Shown here piece by piece: positions 33,928 through 45,098 of a stretch of DNA of 64,000 bases. Within the stretch, counting starts at the first letter, position 1. The number at the start of each line of letters is the position of its first letter. Origin of the DNA: Medicago truncatula (taxonomy: Eukaryota; Streptophyta; Magnoliopsida; Fabales; Fabaceae); contig NC_053045.1 in assembly GCF_003473485.1 (NCBI RefSeq), positions 58,756,494 to 58,820,493 on the forward strand. The letters are read 5' to 3'. Below the pieces are notes generated by a model. The model was given only the letters and a program-made list of their open reading frames with translations. It searched no databases and was not told the DNA's origin. A program made the position numbers and the translations under genes.

Positions 33928-34309
33928 TTTAGAGATGCCTCTTCCAGATGGTGATTTTGTCCATGTACCTATAAATTGTGATTTGTGGGTATTTAGAGAG
34001 TTTCTTAATTTATCGGCTATTGATTATGTGAATGATACAATTGAATTATGGGTGATGTAAGAATACAAAGTGCATTCATCTTGGACTAAAACTCTTGTTA
34101 TTCACATTGATGATGTCGCTTGCTTTTCCCCTATATACTTTACAAAAAACAGTGATATCATTGGAACAAATGGAGGTAATGTGGTGAAGTACAATTATAA
34201 AGGGCAGTTGTTAGATCATCACTCTTATTCCGACGATCCAGATGGATCCCAAGTGGTCATGTATACAGAGTCTCTACTTTCACTTCCTGCGGGGGCTGAG
34301 CAAGTTTAA
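33928..34309 (+). pseudogene. F-box gene relic (C-terminal F-box-associated part)
   Basis: Translation gives LEMPLPDGDFVHVPINCDLWVF, then WVM-stop-EYKVHSSWTKTLVIHID and MYTESLLSLPAGAEQV. This matches the last third of the gene at 35961-37154. The F-box half is absent and replaced by copia-derived DNA. An in-frame stop (about 34057) confirms loss of function. Confidence 0.8.
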
Positions 34310-35700
34310 GAAAATCACATAAACAAGAAGAATGCAGGTTGTGAAATATTCTCCTTCACTATTTTATTGATATTTTTAATTATATGCTAGTATGCAGCAC
34401 CAGCTGCATTTGTAGGATAATATGTGTTTGACTGCATTTATAACATATGTTTTGTTTTTTTTTTAGTATGCAGCACAAGCTGATCCATTATGTCATGAAA
34501 CATTTATTGGTTAACTTTTGTAATATGCTTATTGAGAATATTGACAACTTTGTGTCTTTCCTTTCACCCTGTCTGCATGATAATGTTTCCCAAATTCTAG
34601 CTTCAATACCAGTCATGCTTTTTCACCACTAGATTCATGCTATGATATACTACTGTTCGTTCGTTATCAAGTGAAGTTACAGGCAGTGTCTTTTTACATC
34701 GTTTTTAGTAGTTAATATTATGATAGTGCAAGTTTCATTTATATTGCACAGTTCCTTAATTCTTCATCACTCTTGTGTTTTGTCATTTCAAGATGAATAT
34801 TTTGTGCTTTGATTCCTCATAATGAATAGATTTTTTATTCAAGTTCATTCGATGTGTGCATTTATCCATGTTTAATGGCACTCATTAACCATTATACAAC
34901 GTCTGTGCTTCTTCAGGAATCAGACATCAAACACTAACTAACTAAGGCACAATCATATGTCAATAAACAATTACTAATATAGAAGATTAATTTCTATAGA
35001 TTGGTTGAAATTGGCAAGCTAAAAGGAAGAAGATAAATTTCAGTTACGTTTTGGTATTTGTCAGTTATTCAGTGTTGATCTAGAGCAATTCAGTCTTTTT
35101 ATTTTTAATATTTCAAACATTCCTAATCATACCCTCAAAAGTAGGGATGACAAAAATATATATATATATATATACGGGTATTCAAGGATAAAATCCATGT
35201 ACGATGTGGGTTACTTAACGGATAAACACAGGTGAGATAAAATAAATGGATATTTTAACTACTTGCTAGTTAATGGAACAAATGTAGATTTAATTACACT
35301 ATTTTAAAGGTGGATTTAATGACACATGTACCTCTACATTGGCTTGTAAATTAAGAAAATTACTTAAATATTGCTTAGTTAAATATAAAAGCTAGCATCT
35401 TCACTAAAAAAACAAATTACTATATTATTTAACTTGTATAATTAAATTTTGCTGAATTTGAAACTAATATTATGTGGTAAAAGGAGGATAATTTAATTAC
35501 TTTTTCATCATCGCACTAAACCAAACATAACCTAAAGGCTCAAATTGAGTATAAAAAACTTAAACCCTCAGCAATACATTCACAAATCGCTCTCTTTGCT
35601 CCTTTTGAGGGACTTTGAGATTCGCTTGCCAAATTAAAGGTGGTGACTTTAATGAGATTCTCTTGCCCTTTGAAGTTAAATTAAAGATATATTTTTATGT
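34310..35700. other. F-box 3' flank block and AT-rich DNA
   Basis: 34310-34880 is matched by 43140-43500 (ccctgtctgc...aaatgtttcccaaattctag; tttcaagatgaatattttgt), as part of the duplicated F-box unit. A (ta)n tract lies near 35155-35173 beside gggatgacaaaa, which resembles a hAT terminus. No gene is supported. Confidence 0.45.
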
Positions 35701-35783
35701 CTTCGTGAACTTAATTCAGTTGGTATGAACAATACATAATATATGTAAGGTTCGGGGTTCAAACCCCAACCATCACAAAAAAA
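35701..35783 (+). mobile_element. tRNA-derived SINE
   Basis: A box (cttaattcagttggtatga) and B box (ggggttcaaacccca) are followed by a short A tail. Flanks agatatattttta and agatgtgttttta are nearly the same, suggesting a target duplication. It lies about 180 bases upstream of the F-box gene. Confidence 0.7.
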
Positions 35784-35960
35784 GATGTGTTTTTACACAC
35801 ATTAACATATTCTATCACACTTTCGATTAATTATTTAGACTCTTCTATTAATTGCTTAATGAAATCTTGTTTCCATAAAATAAAAGCTACCTAGAACTTT
35901 TCAATCCATCGGTGTGACCATTTTCTATTATCCCCTTTTCCATACGTCATTGTCTCAGAG

Positions 35961-37154
35961 ATGGAGACGGAGAAGATGACAATGTAGTATCTGCATTACG
36001 AATTGATCATTCAAATTTTGGTGAGGTTGCCCGTGAAATATCTTATACGTTTCAAGTGCGTTTGTAAATCTTGGTTTTCTCTCATCTCCGATCACAATTT
36101 TGCTAATTCTCATTTTGAACTTACTGCCGAATCACACACTCGTAGAATTTTATCCATATCATCACATTCACCTCTTGAGTTTCGATCTATAGATTTTGAG
36201 TCATCATCGCTTAACAATCATTGGGCTTCACTCAACCTTAATTTTTCACTTCCTCAATCTTATTTTACTCCTGATATTAGAGGTTCGTGTAGAGGCTTTA
36301 TATTTTTGCATTGTTCTTCCAACATCTGCATATGGAATCCATCCACCAGATTTCATAAACAGATACCATTGTCTCCTTTTGATACCAAACTAAAGGAATA
36401 TCATTTTGATCATCTATATGGTTTTGGTTATGACCGGTCAAGAGATGATTACTTGGTTGTTTCATTGTCCTATGATCCAACCATGGATGATATTTCACCA
36501 AATTTTGAGTTTTTCTCAGTGAGAGATAATACATGGAAACAAATTGGGATGGAGGATACTCACTTCGCTTATATGATTTCTACTAATGATCATCGGAAAA
36601 TAGGGGTTCTCTTTAATGAGGCTATTTATTGGTTGGCTTTTCGTTATGATTTAAAGGTGTTTGTCATTGTTGCCTTTGATTTGATGGAAAGGAAACTGTT
36701 AGACATGCCTACTCTTCCGGATGATTTTATCCATCAAACTTCAGATTGTGGTTTGTGGGTATTTGGAGAATTTCTCAGTCTTTGGACTTTGGAGGACCAT
36801 AACAAATTTCAAATGTGGGTGATGAAAGATTCCAAGTTGCATTCATCTTGGACTAAGACTCTTATTCTACAGATTGATGCAGTCATTCCTAAATTTTCCC
36901 CTATATGCTCTACAAAGAATGGTGACATTATTGGAACAGATGGTGGTTCTGGATTGGTGAAATATAATAATGATAAAGTACAACTCTTAGACTACCACTC
37001 CTACTATAACAATTCAGTTGGATCCAAAGTGGCTATGTATACAGAGTCTCTACTTTCACTCCCCGCTGTCCATGAACAAGTTCAAAAAGATGACACAAAC
37101 AAGAAGAACAAGGTTTTGAAATATTCTCCTTCACCATTTTATTTATATTTATAA
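35961..37154 (+). pseudogene. F-box protein gene with one early stop codon
   Basis: A single-exon frame of 397 codons. The ATG at 35961 opens METEKMTM, then TAG at 35985-35987, then an uninterrupted frame to 37154. The region after the stop is a full F-box (LIIQILVRLPVKYLIRFKCV, CKSWFSLISDHNFANSHF, about residues 14-50). An F-box-associated beta region follows (CRGFIFLHCSSNICIWNPST; GFGYDRSRDDYLVVSLSYDP) with a C-terminal TESLLSLP motif. Family members bind Skp1 through the F-box in SCF ubiquitin ligases. The related copy at 39435 has MTVPYMPLELI at the stop position, so the TAG looks like a nonsense mutation. No in-frame ATG lies before the middle of the protein, so a shorter product would lack the F-box. 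All else is intact, so inactivation looks recent. Confidence 0.75.
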
Positions 37155-37959
37155 TTATATTGTATTTTTATCTCTCCTGCATTTTAGGGTAATATGTTTT
37201 TTAACTGCTTTTTGTAACATAAGCTAGTATGCCACACAAGCTGATCCAATATGTTGTGAAATGTTTAAATGTATGTTGTTGTGACTGCTTGAAATTGTTT
37301 TATATGGTAAACTAATCTGGTTAATTTATGCATGTTGAAGGAAAAAGAAGGTTTTGTTCTCTAATTTTAGTGGACTCTTAACAGTGGTCTTTGTCATTTC
37401 TCTGTTACAAACCAGGAAGAAAAAAAACTAATTTCAAGTTAATGAGCAATGCTTGAATTTATAAGACTTTAGATCAGTAGAAACATCAACATTAAATAAC
37501 CGATGCTCCTAATTCAATGAAAAAAGCTAAGAAAAACAAGAGAGATTTTTTTGTTAAAATGTATGTAACACGTCAACATGTCCTGATGTTCTTTTCTCTA
37601 CTTAAGTTTGCCAAGTTTCATATCAGTAAGAAATGAACCTATGTTTGGGTTAATTTGGCAGCTAATATTTTTATTTTTTTCACCCCTTTATTCTATTGAT
37701 TCCTAACTTGTTACAATTACATCCTTTTCTACCAGAACTCCGATATAGTGGACTCATTCCTTTATTGGCATAGTTTGGATTACTTATATTTTGAAAGTTA
37801 AAGTTTTGCTACCAGAACTCCAAACCATGACTTGGATAGTACAAATTTTAGTTTTATGCATCAATTTTGCTGCTTAAACTTATATTATCAATCTATTGTA
37901 AATTTGTAATATGTAATTCAATTTTTCTGTATGACTTTTTGCATATGAGTCACTCTTTC
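37155..37959. other. F-box 3' flank and upstream block of exon 2 relic
   Basis: Contains words shared with the duplicated units (agctgatccaatatgttgtgaaatg at 37241; tttgtcatttctctgtt, about 37390; ttggcatagtttggattact, about 37766, also near 32408). The segment at 37246 shows the pre-insertion state of the solo LTR site at 40994. No gene is seen. Confidence 0.45.
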
Positions 37960-38085
37960 TTTCGCAATGATGATGAGAATGAGAAGGCTGAGGTTGAACC
38001 AAAAAGAAAGAGGTTAGACAAACATGATTCAGATGACGATAATGGAGGAGAAGATGGCATGAGAGTAAGATCCTCTAAACGATAG
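37960..38085 (+). pseudogene. Relic of acidic-protein exon 2 (C-terminal part)
   Basis: The frame gives NDDENEKAEVEPKRKRLDKHD, then SDDDNGGEDGM and SSKR followed by a stop. This matches the last 40 codons of the genes at 26230 and 58554, with the NLS kept. The first half of exon 2 and all of exon 1 are missing. It is followed by the same 3' flank as the intact gene, so it arose by segmental duplication and not by retrocopying. Confidence 0.75.
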
Positions 38086-38619
38086 AGTTGGTCCATTCTT
38101 TGCTGAAGAACTGGTCAGCTACCAAACATAAAACCATTTGTCCTTTTAAAACATTCCAGAGATGTGATACTCTAGTAATTCATGGAAGTGTTTGTTGCTA
38201 TATTGTATTGTTATGGTGCAGTATTATTAGGTTTACTATTTTTATCAGGTAAGTGCAAGGTTAAAACATGTGGTAGGACAAGGTTTACAGTTCAGGTTTT
38301 TATCTTTCACCCATTTCTTAGGTGGGGTAGATGTTGTTCATTATTGTTTTTTGTACTCTGAAATTGTTGGTAGACAAAAGTTTTTTTGTTGTGTAAAAAC
38401 TTTTTGATATAAGGATTTAATCATGCCTTTTTAAGTAGATATTTTTCTGAAATATTTTGAACTAACTAATAAAGTGATATCGTGGTGCGATTTGATTAAC
38501 GGGTTCATGTTGATGCGAGTTTCATGAACTAAAGTTGTATATAGTAAACATGCTGACTTCTTGCGCAAAAAATAGCCAAACTTATATTTTCCGAAGTGAA
38601 ATAAATTATGAAATGAAGT

Positions 38620-38725
38620 TTTTTTTTTTTTTTTAAGTTGAGCAAGTGAGAAATTTAGAGTTCGAGCTCTAACCCTACATATTGCAACGTCTCTGTCAAT
38701 TGAACTTTTTTTTTTTTAATATTTG
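38620..38725 (-). mobile_element. Diverged tRNA-derived SINE, reverse orientation
   Basis: Between two poly-T runs, the minus strand shows gttcaattgacagagacgtt and a B-box-like gagctcgaactct. The structure matches a degraded SINE but no target duplication is clear. Confidence 0.4.
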
Positions 38726-39434
38726 TTTTTCAAAAATCTAAAGGAATTACTATCCTTAAATTAATTTCGTGTTACCGTTTAATTCTTTTTTGATTTTTTT
38801 AATTCATTATAGCCATTAACCACGTAGGGGTTGACTTAGTCAAAATTAGTAAAAAGGACTGCTATTATAAAGGGGCAAAAACATAGAGGACTCCATTTAT
38901 TTTTATTTTTAGGGGTTAAAATCGCATCATTAAAAAAGATAGGAGGTCAAAAGTACACTTATGCCGAAATTTTATACAATTGTGGATAGCAACCATTTCC
39001 ACAAATTTCTTTTTTAATTTTACTTCAAAGAAAATTGACTTTTAGTAAAAAATATAGAAGAAGACACATATGTTGGCATTCTTGATGTGTGTGAATGTTC
39101 ATTTGGTATTTATTGGTGTACCCTTTTTGATGAAGAATTGACCTTTATTTCTCACATATTTTTTTCCATAAGGGTTTCGGTATTTTATTTATTTTTTGAA
39201 TGAAGAGGGTTTCGGTTTGTCACCAATCTCTTTGTACTTTCCTTTTTTGTTTGGCTTAAATACACTTTTGATTCTCCTAGTTAAAAAAAAATAAGTTTAA
39301 AAAAATATTTTAGGGTGTTGGAGCATGTGACCTTCATATATTTAAGCCTCTCTCTCACACACACAGTTGTAAAATCTAAAACCCTAGAATTTCACAACAA
39401 GAACAAAACGCTTTAGGGTTACGGAAGGTGGTGC
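38726..39434. other. Upstream region of the third F-box copy
   Basis: AT-rich DNA. The stretch gcatgtgaccttcatatatttaagcctctctctc (39325-39357) gives a possible TATA-type element and CT-rich leader about 90 bases before the ATG at 39435. Nothing else is supported. Confidence 0.35.
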
Positions 39435-40800
39435 ATGGAGAAGAAGTCGATGACGGTACCGTATATGCCTCTCGAATTGATAATCGAGATCTTGCTAAGG
39501 TTATCAGTCAAGTGTCTTGCATGTTTCAAGTGTGTTTCTAAGTCATGGCTTTCTCTCATCTCTGATCACAATTTTGCAAAATTGCACTTTCAACGTAATA
39601 TAGCAATACGTAGAATTCTGCTCACGATAGAAGCACCTCTTATATTTCATTCTCTAGATTTTGAATCATCGATCAGCTATCATTCTGCAACCTCAATTTC
39701 ATTGCCTCCCCCTACTGATGTTAAAATTAAAGGTTCATGTAGAGGGTTTTCTATATTCTTCTAACATTTACCTTATGGAATCCATCCACAGGAGTTCACA
39801 AACAAATACCTTTTAATCCCAAACTACAAATATTTGATTTGTGTCATCTACTTGGTTTTGGTTACGACAAGTCAACAGTTGATTACTTAGTGGTTTCGAT
39901 GTCCTATGACTCAATCATTAATTCGTCATATCTGGAGTTTTTTTCATTTGAGAGATAATACATGGAAAGAAGTTGACGAGGGTACTAACTTCCCTTATAT
40001 GACTGCCAATGGTGATCACATTTTTGAGCTTCTTTTTAACGGGTCTATTAATTGGTTGGCGTATCATAATGATTTAGGAAAAAGAGTTATTGTTTCCTTT
40101 GATTTAATGGAAAGGAAACCGTTCCAGATGATTTTGAGGGCACAACTGCATGTTGTAATTTGTGGGTATTTGGAGAATTTCTCAGTTTTTGGGCTATGCA
40201 AGAGGGTAGTTATAAAACTGAAATATGGGTGATGAAACAATACAAATTGCATTCGTCGTGGACTAAGGGTGTGTTTGTTTTAAGTTAATTGTTGATTCCG
40301 GGAATAAAATGATAGGAATGTATATGTCTATGTTTGTTACAAGTTTACTAAATTTTATTCTCGGGTATAAAATGTTTCTGGGAATAGAAAAAATTTCCCA
40401 AGGAAAAGGGTGGGAATAAAGTTCCCATGGAGATGGGAATAAATTCATAAATAGTTTACCTATTATAATCCCTATTTTTATGGTTCCTAGGAATATTATA
40501 AAGCTAACCAAACATATTTTTCCTAAATTCCTTGGAATAAAATTCTCATCTTTATATTTCAAGGAATGTTATTCCTAGGAATAAATTTGATAAACTTGAA
40601 ACAAAATGATGACACTCGTACTTGGTGCTTTTACCCTATGTGTTCTACAAAAAGTGGTGGTATTGTTGGAACTCTTGGATTGGTGAAGTACAATGATAAA
40701 GGACAGCGCTTAGAGTGTAGCTCCTACTTTTTTTTATCAGCATGGATGCCAAATTGTCATGCATACAGAGTCTCTGCTTTCACTCCCGCCTAATAGAGAG
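39435..40800 (+). pseudogene. F-box gene with frameshifts and a MITE insertion
   Basis: It starts well: MEKKSMTVPYMPLELIIEIL, then RLSVKCLACFKCVSKSWL and SLISDHNFAKLHF form an intact F-box. The frame shifts near 39750 (before LWNPST), again near 39948 (before DNTWKEV), and a deletion of about 16 bases near 40117 shifts it a third time. A MITE-like insert (40267-40606) splits the C-terminal region, after which GGIVGTLGLVKYNDKGQRLE is recognisable. The product could be only a truncated F-box of about 109 residues. It is close in sequence to the copy at 35961. Confidence 0.85.
40267..40606. mobile_element. MITE-like insert in the F-box pseudogene
   Basis: The left end gtgtgtttgttttaagtt and right end aaacttgaaacaaa are partly inverted copies. 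The interior has many inverted ggaata/tattcc words giving a strong fold. It interrupts the WTKT codons of the F-box gene; the corresponding site in the copy at 35961 (about 36856) is empty. The right terminus seems eroded. Confidence 0.6.
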
Positions 40801-40998
40801 CAAGTTGATGAAAATGACTCAAACATGAAGAATGAGGTTTTAAAATATTTTCCTTCACCATTTTCTTGATATTTATAATTATATTTATATTTTATTATTA
40901 ACTCTTGGGTGTCCGCATTTATAGGTTAATGTGTGTTTTACTTCATTTGTAACATTAGTTAGTATATGACATGAGCTGATCCAATATGTTATGAAATG

Positions 40999-42014
40999 TG
41001 TTGTGAATTCCGGACTCAAATTACACATTAATACAAATTATGATGTGTGGAGCAAGTATCAATGTCAACCAATAACCAAATGTAAATCACCATAAGCAAT
41101 AACAACAATATAGATCTAGTCTATAATCAAGTGCATAGCAAAACCACAATCCAAAGCAAGGAATAAACAAGATAAAGAGAGTAAAGAAAAGATAACAACA
41201 CCAAGAAATGTTCACCTAGTTCGGTCCAACTTGACCTACTCTGGAGGAGAGATTGATCTCTCCAATCCACTATCAATGAGTTCTTACAAAGAGATACAAA
41301 TGAGTTACAAGAAATTAGCTTCAACAAGCTCACAAAGACAATCCTAATTTCTACTCATTTTCTCAATCTCACAAATGAACACGACACTCATGATTTTCAC
41401 TCTCCCAAGGTGTTTACAATTGTTTTCCAACTCTAGAATCTAACCCCCAAAAGAGAACCAACCCTTAGCCTTTGATTTCACTAAGGATCTTCTCTTTTGG
41501 TTTCACAAGACTCACCCAAGTTGCTCACAAAAGACTCTCCACTCATGTGTTTCCCAACCCCATGAATCTTTCCCATAAGGCACCAACCCTTTTCATTAGA
41601 GCCCCCTCTTTTGGTTCTCCAAGATTCACATCTTGAAGCTTTGAACCTCACCCAAAGACCCTTAACATTTAGTATTTAAAACCCTAAAAGTTCCCTCCTT
41701 TGGTTTCCATGAGATTCACCAAGCTTACCCAACAAATGGGTCAAAGAATGCATATATTGTGTTCAGATCCGGACAAAATTGTGTCATGATTTCCCAAATC
41801 GTGACACGTTTGGTGCGTACGACCCAAGGTACAACCAACCTTATCCTGAAAACGTGCCCAGCAAGCTGAAAATCATGTCACGTTTTCCCAAAATCGTAAC
41901 ACGATTGGACACTCACAAAACATGCTCACGGCATGCCAAAATCGTGACACGTTACCCAAATCGTGTCACGTTTTGGCACTTTCACACAATCCATTTTTGA
42001 GTCATATCTCAACA
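40999..42014. mobile_element. Solo LTR with 5-bp target duplication
   Basis: A 1016-base sequence starts tgttgtgaattcc and ends atctcaaca (TG...CA), flanked by aaatg on both sides (40994-40998, 42015-42019). The paralogous site near 37241-37270 is uninterrupted. It contains cctagttcggtccaacttga (about 41216) and, near the right end, repeated aaatcgtgacacgtt-type words. No internal retroelement genes remain, so it is a solo LTR left by recombination. Confidence 0.85.
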
Positions 42015-42019
42015 AAATG

Positions 42020-43589
42020 TTTATTTGTTAACTAGTTGCAATATGCTTATTGGAAATATTGACAGCTTTGTTTGTGTGACTCGTTGCTATTTATGCATGT
42101 GTAGCTTTATTGAGTTCTAAATGTATGTCGTTGTCATTGCTTGAAATTTTATATGGTAAATTAATCTAATGAGTTTATGCATTTTTGAAGGAAAAGACTG
42201 TATTACTTTGGAACTTGTCATTTCTCTGTTTCAAACCAGGGAAAAAATTAATTTCACATTAACGAGCTACACATGAATTTATAAGACTTCAGACCAGTAG
42301 AAACATCAAAACTCAATCACCCCATGATCCTATATAGTGCTACAATTATTACGTTAAAGTCTTAAACCTATAAGTTTGCAGAGTCGTATATAAAGTAAGA
42401 AATACTACTGGAGGAAACATTCTTTTAAGGCATAAACTTAAATAATTTGGTGTATAGTGTTAGAAGAAACAATGAGTGACCTATGAATTTGATTAATTTG
42501 TCATCTTTCATTTTTATTTTTTCATCACTTTGTTATTATTATTCTATTAATTCCTAACTTGTTACATCCTTTTCTTTTGTCCCCCTGATGAATGTGTGTG
42601 ATCAATAACTACTCACTCATCTTACATGTGTTGTGCACTCATCTTAGTTCAACCGCTAGACATTCGAAATCATTTATTACCACCATTCTGATGAGGTTCA
42701 TGATAGCAGTGTGTTAGACACTGCAGAGGTAGGAGTTGTGACTCATGAGCAAGGCAGAATATATAGGCATCCTCCTGCATGGATGAAGTTTTGTTACTAA
42801 ATAAGAATTTAACAGAAAATAAAAAAAGCAATTTATTTCTTCTGATTTTAATTTAATTTTGATGATACGATTTTAATTAGGTGTTAAAATTAGTGTCTAT
42901 ATAAGAATTTCTCTGTAACATTGATTCCTTTGAATTAAAAGTCATTAGGTCCTATCCAAGCATCTGATTACGAATGAAATATATAAGGCATATTCTTTTG
43001 TCAAAATTTTACTGGCCATGCAAATTGATGATCATTCAAGTGTTTTGAATTTTAGAAGGGTGTGCAATGCTAGTTCAAATGATATTTCAGTAGAAAATAT
43101 TTTATCCTTTGTACAATGATTTTCGTTTAAATGACTTTTCTTCTCACCCTGTCTGCTGGTAAATGTTTCCCAAATTCTAGCTTCGATACCATCCACAAGT
43201 CATGCTTTTTCACCATAGGGTTCATGCTATAATACTAATGTTTGTTCATTATCAAGTGAAGTTACGCGAACATACTTGGATGACTAAAAAGCTTGTTTTG
43301 GAAGTTTTTCTGTTTTTTCTACCACCTTAGATTTACAGGCAGTGTTTTTTTACATCGTTTTTAGTAGGAAATATTATGATAGTGCAACTTTCATTTATAT
43401 TGCGTAGTTCCTTTATTCTTCATCACTCTGTATTTTGTCATTTCAAGATGAATATTTTGTGCTTTGATTCCTCATAATGATTTTATTTTATTCAATTAAA
43501 ATCAAACAATGGATTACTGCATATTTGTTACACAACATTCAATGAATAAAACAAATATTCACGGTGTGAAAAAATTATCACAACTTAAA
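42020..43589. other. Duplicated F-box 3' flank, no gene
   Basis: 42020-42310 and 43140-43500 match the flanks of the other F-box copies (near 34500-34880 and 37255-37500). Between them is AT-rich DNA. The segment agtcgtata at 42382-42390 is the empty equivalent of the element site at 46249. Confidence 0.5.
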
Positions 43590-43912
43590 TATTGTACCTT
43601 CTTGTGGGGAAGCCTTTTGACCAGGAGGACTCATACTAAGTTTATGGATTTTGTTTAAGGCAGTGTTTGCTTTGGTCTTCATTACATTAACCATGATTAG
43701 TGCTATAAACCATTACATCTGCAGTAGGGGCTTTAAGGTCAGCCAGCATTCTTGTAATGAATGTAAAGTGCATAATTTGGAATCTTCTTGCAAGTTTGTT
43801 GTATTAGATTGACATTGTTAGGTTTGATAATTCTGAATTGAGTTGCAACAAGAGTAGCGCATAAGACGAGAATGAATAATGCATTTTTTTGTTTGGCTAA
43901 AGTATTTTCATC
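43590..43912 (-). pseudogene. Truncated PMEI-like pseudogene
   Basis: The minus strand matches the first half of the gene at 49801-50328: the signal-peptide region, LIQQTCK-like, then TPNYALCI-like (here CKKIPNYALYI-like), and the segment encoding VNVMKTKANTALNKI. Frameshifts occur near 43705 and 43755, and a long homopolymer lies near the start. Everything after the middle helix is missing, including PKF and the last two cysteines. Confidence 0.75.
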
Positions 43913-45098
43913 TTTTTAAATGGGAAAAGGGAGGAAACAAGCAATTTCTTCTCATAATGGAAAACTATTTACCACCCAACCGTTATTTATTGGATCGGAG
44001 TGCACCTCCCGATCACTTATCTCAGAGGTTGATCATTCTAAGGGGCCTATAGAGCAATCACCATATATCTAAATTCTAACTAGCGGACTGAGCTAAAAGG
44101 TGAGCGCAGCCCTATTGACTTCTCTCCTAGAATTTGCAGAATGCTAACAATAACAAAAATCCCTAATTTTTCCTCTATTTTCTCTCCTAGTTTCTGTTAA
44201 TTTGATTTTCATTTTCCTAAGCTTCTGAGTAATTTACAGCATTATCCAGAGCCTTATTTATGGATTCTTGGATAAGGGTATCTTTATCCTAAAAAACTTT
44301 TGTTTCTGGCTATCCAAATGATGTCTATGATTGCTATTAGAAATAGTTAACTGATCTGCTTCCATTTGATCAATCATATGGCCAAAACAAATTAATAAAA
44401 TTTTACTCTGATAGAGTTAAAAAAAATAAAAATAAATTGGTTACATGATAGAGTTAAAATTGATTCCAAACCAATTTGCACTACTCTTTAAAAATATGGT
44501 CAACTGTTTCTGCTTTTTAAGACATCTAGGACAGTAGATTGGAATTATCACGGGCACGAATTATGTTGTGAAATCGGGGAAGAAGAAAAGAAAGACCGAT
44601 GGAGTGATGGTGATGGAATGCGTGGATGGTATCAGAGAGAAAGAGAATAAGAAAAAAAATTTAGTGTGGTAGTACCACAGGACTATAATTTTTTTTCGAG
44701 GCACATACTTTGGGAAGGCCCAACTCCATTGAGCTCTTTACACATCCCAAAATCCGGCCCTGAAATTAAGAAAAACAATATAGATTTTATTTTGTTAATA
44801 TTTAACACATCTACATGTCCTTTTCTCTAATTTTGCAGACTTATATATCAGTAAGAAATACTACTAAAAGAAGAAACAATGAGTGACCAGTGAACCTATG
44901 TTTGGATTAATTTTTTACCTTTCATTTTATTTTTTCATCCCTCTTTTCTATTAAATCCTAACTTGTTACATCCTTTCCTTTTGCCACTTTCTCTGGGTTT
45001 ATAAATATTCCGATGAGATTTGTGATAGCAGTGTGTTAGACACTGTAGCAGTAGGAGTTATGAGTCATAAGCAAGACAAGAATAAGCATCCTTTTTCA
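43913..45098. other. Intergenic DNA with short duplicated blocks
   Basis: 44493-44575 (gtttctgctttttaagacat, then ttggaattatcacgggcacg) recurs at 49168-49250. 44820-45060 resembles 42370-42730 (actactaaaagaagaaacaa; agcagtgtgttagacactg). No gene is supported. Confidence 0.45.

Noticed and set aside
41779..42000. Open frame with repeated histidine/threonine words near 41.8-42.0 kb
   Set aside because: It lies wholly inside the solo LTR and follows its cgtgacacg repeats.
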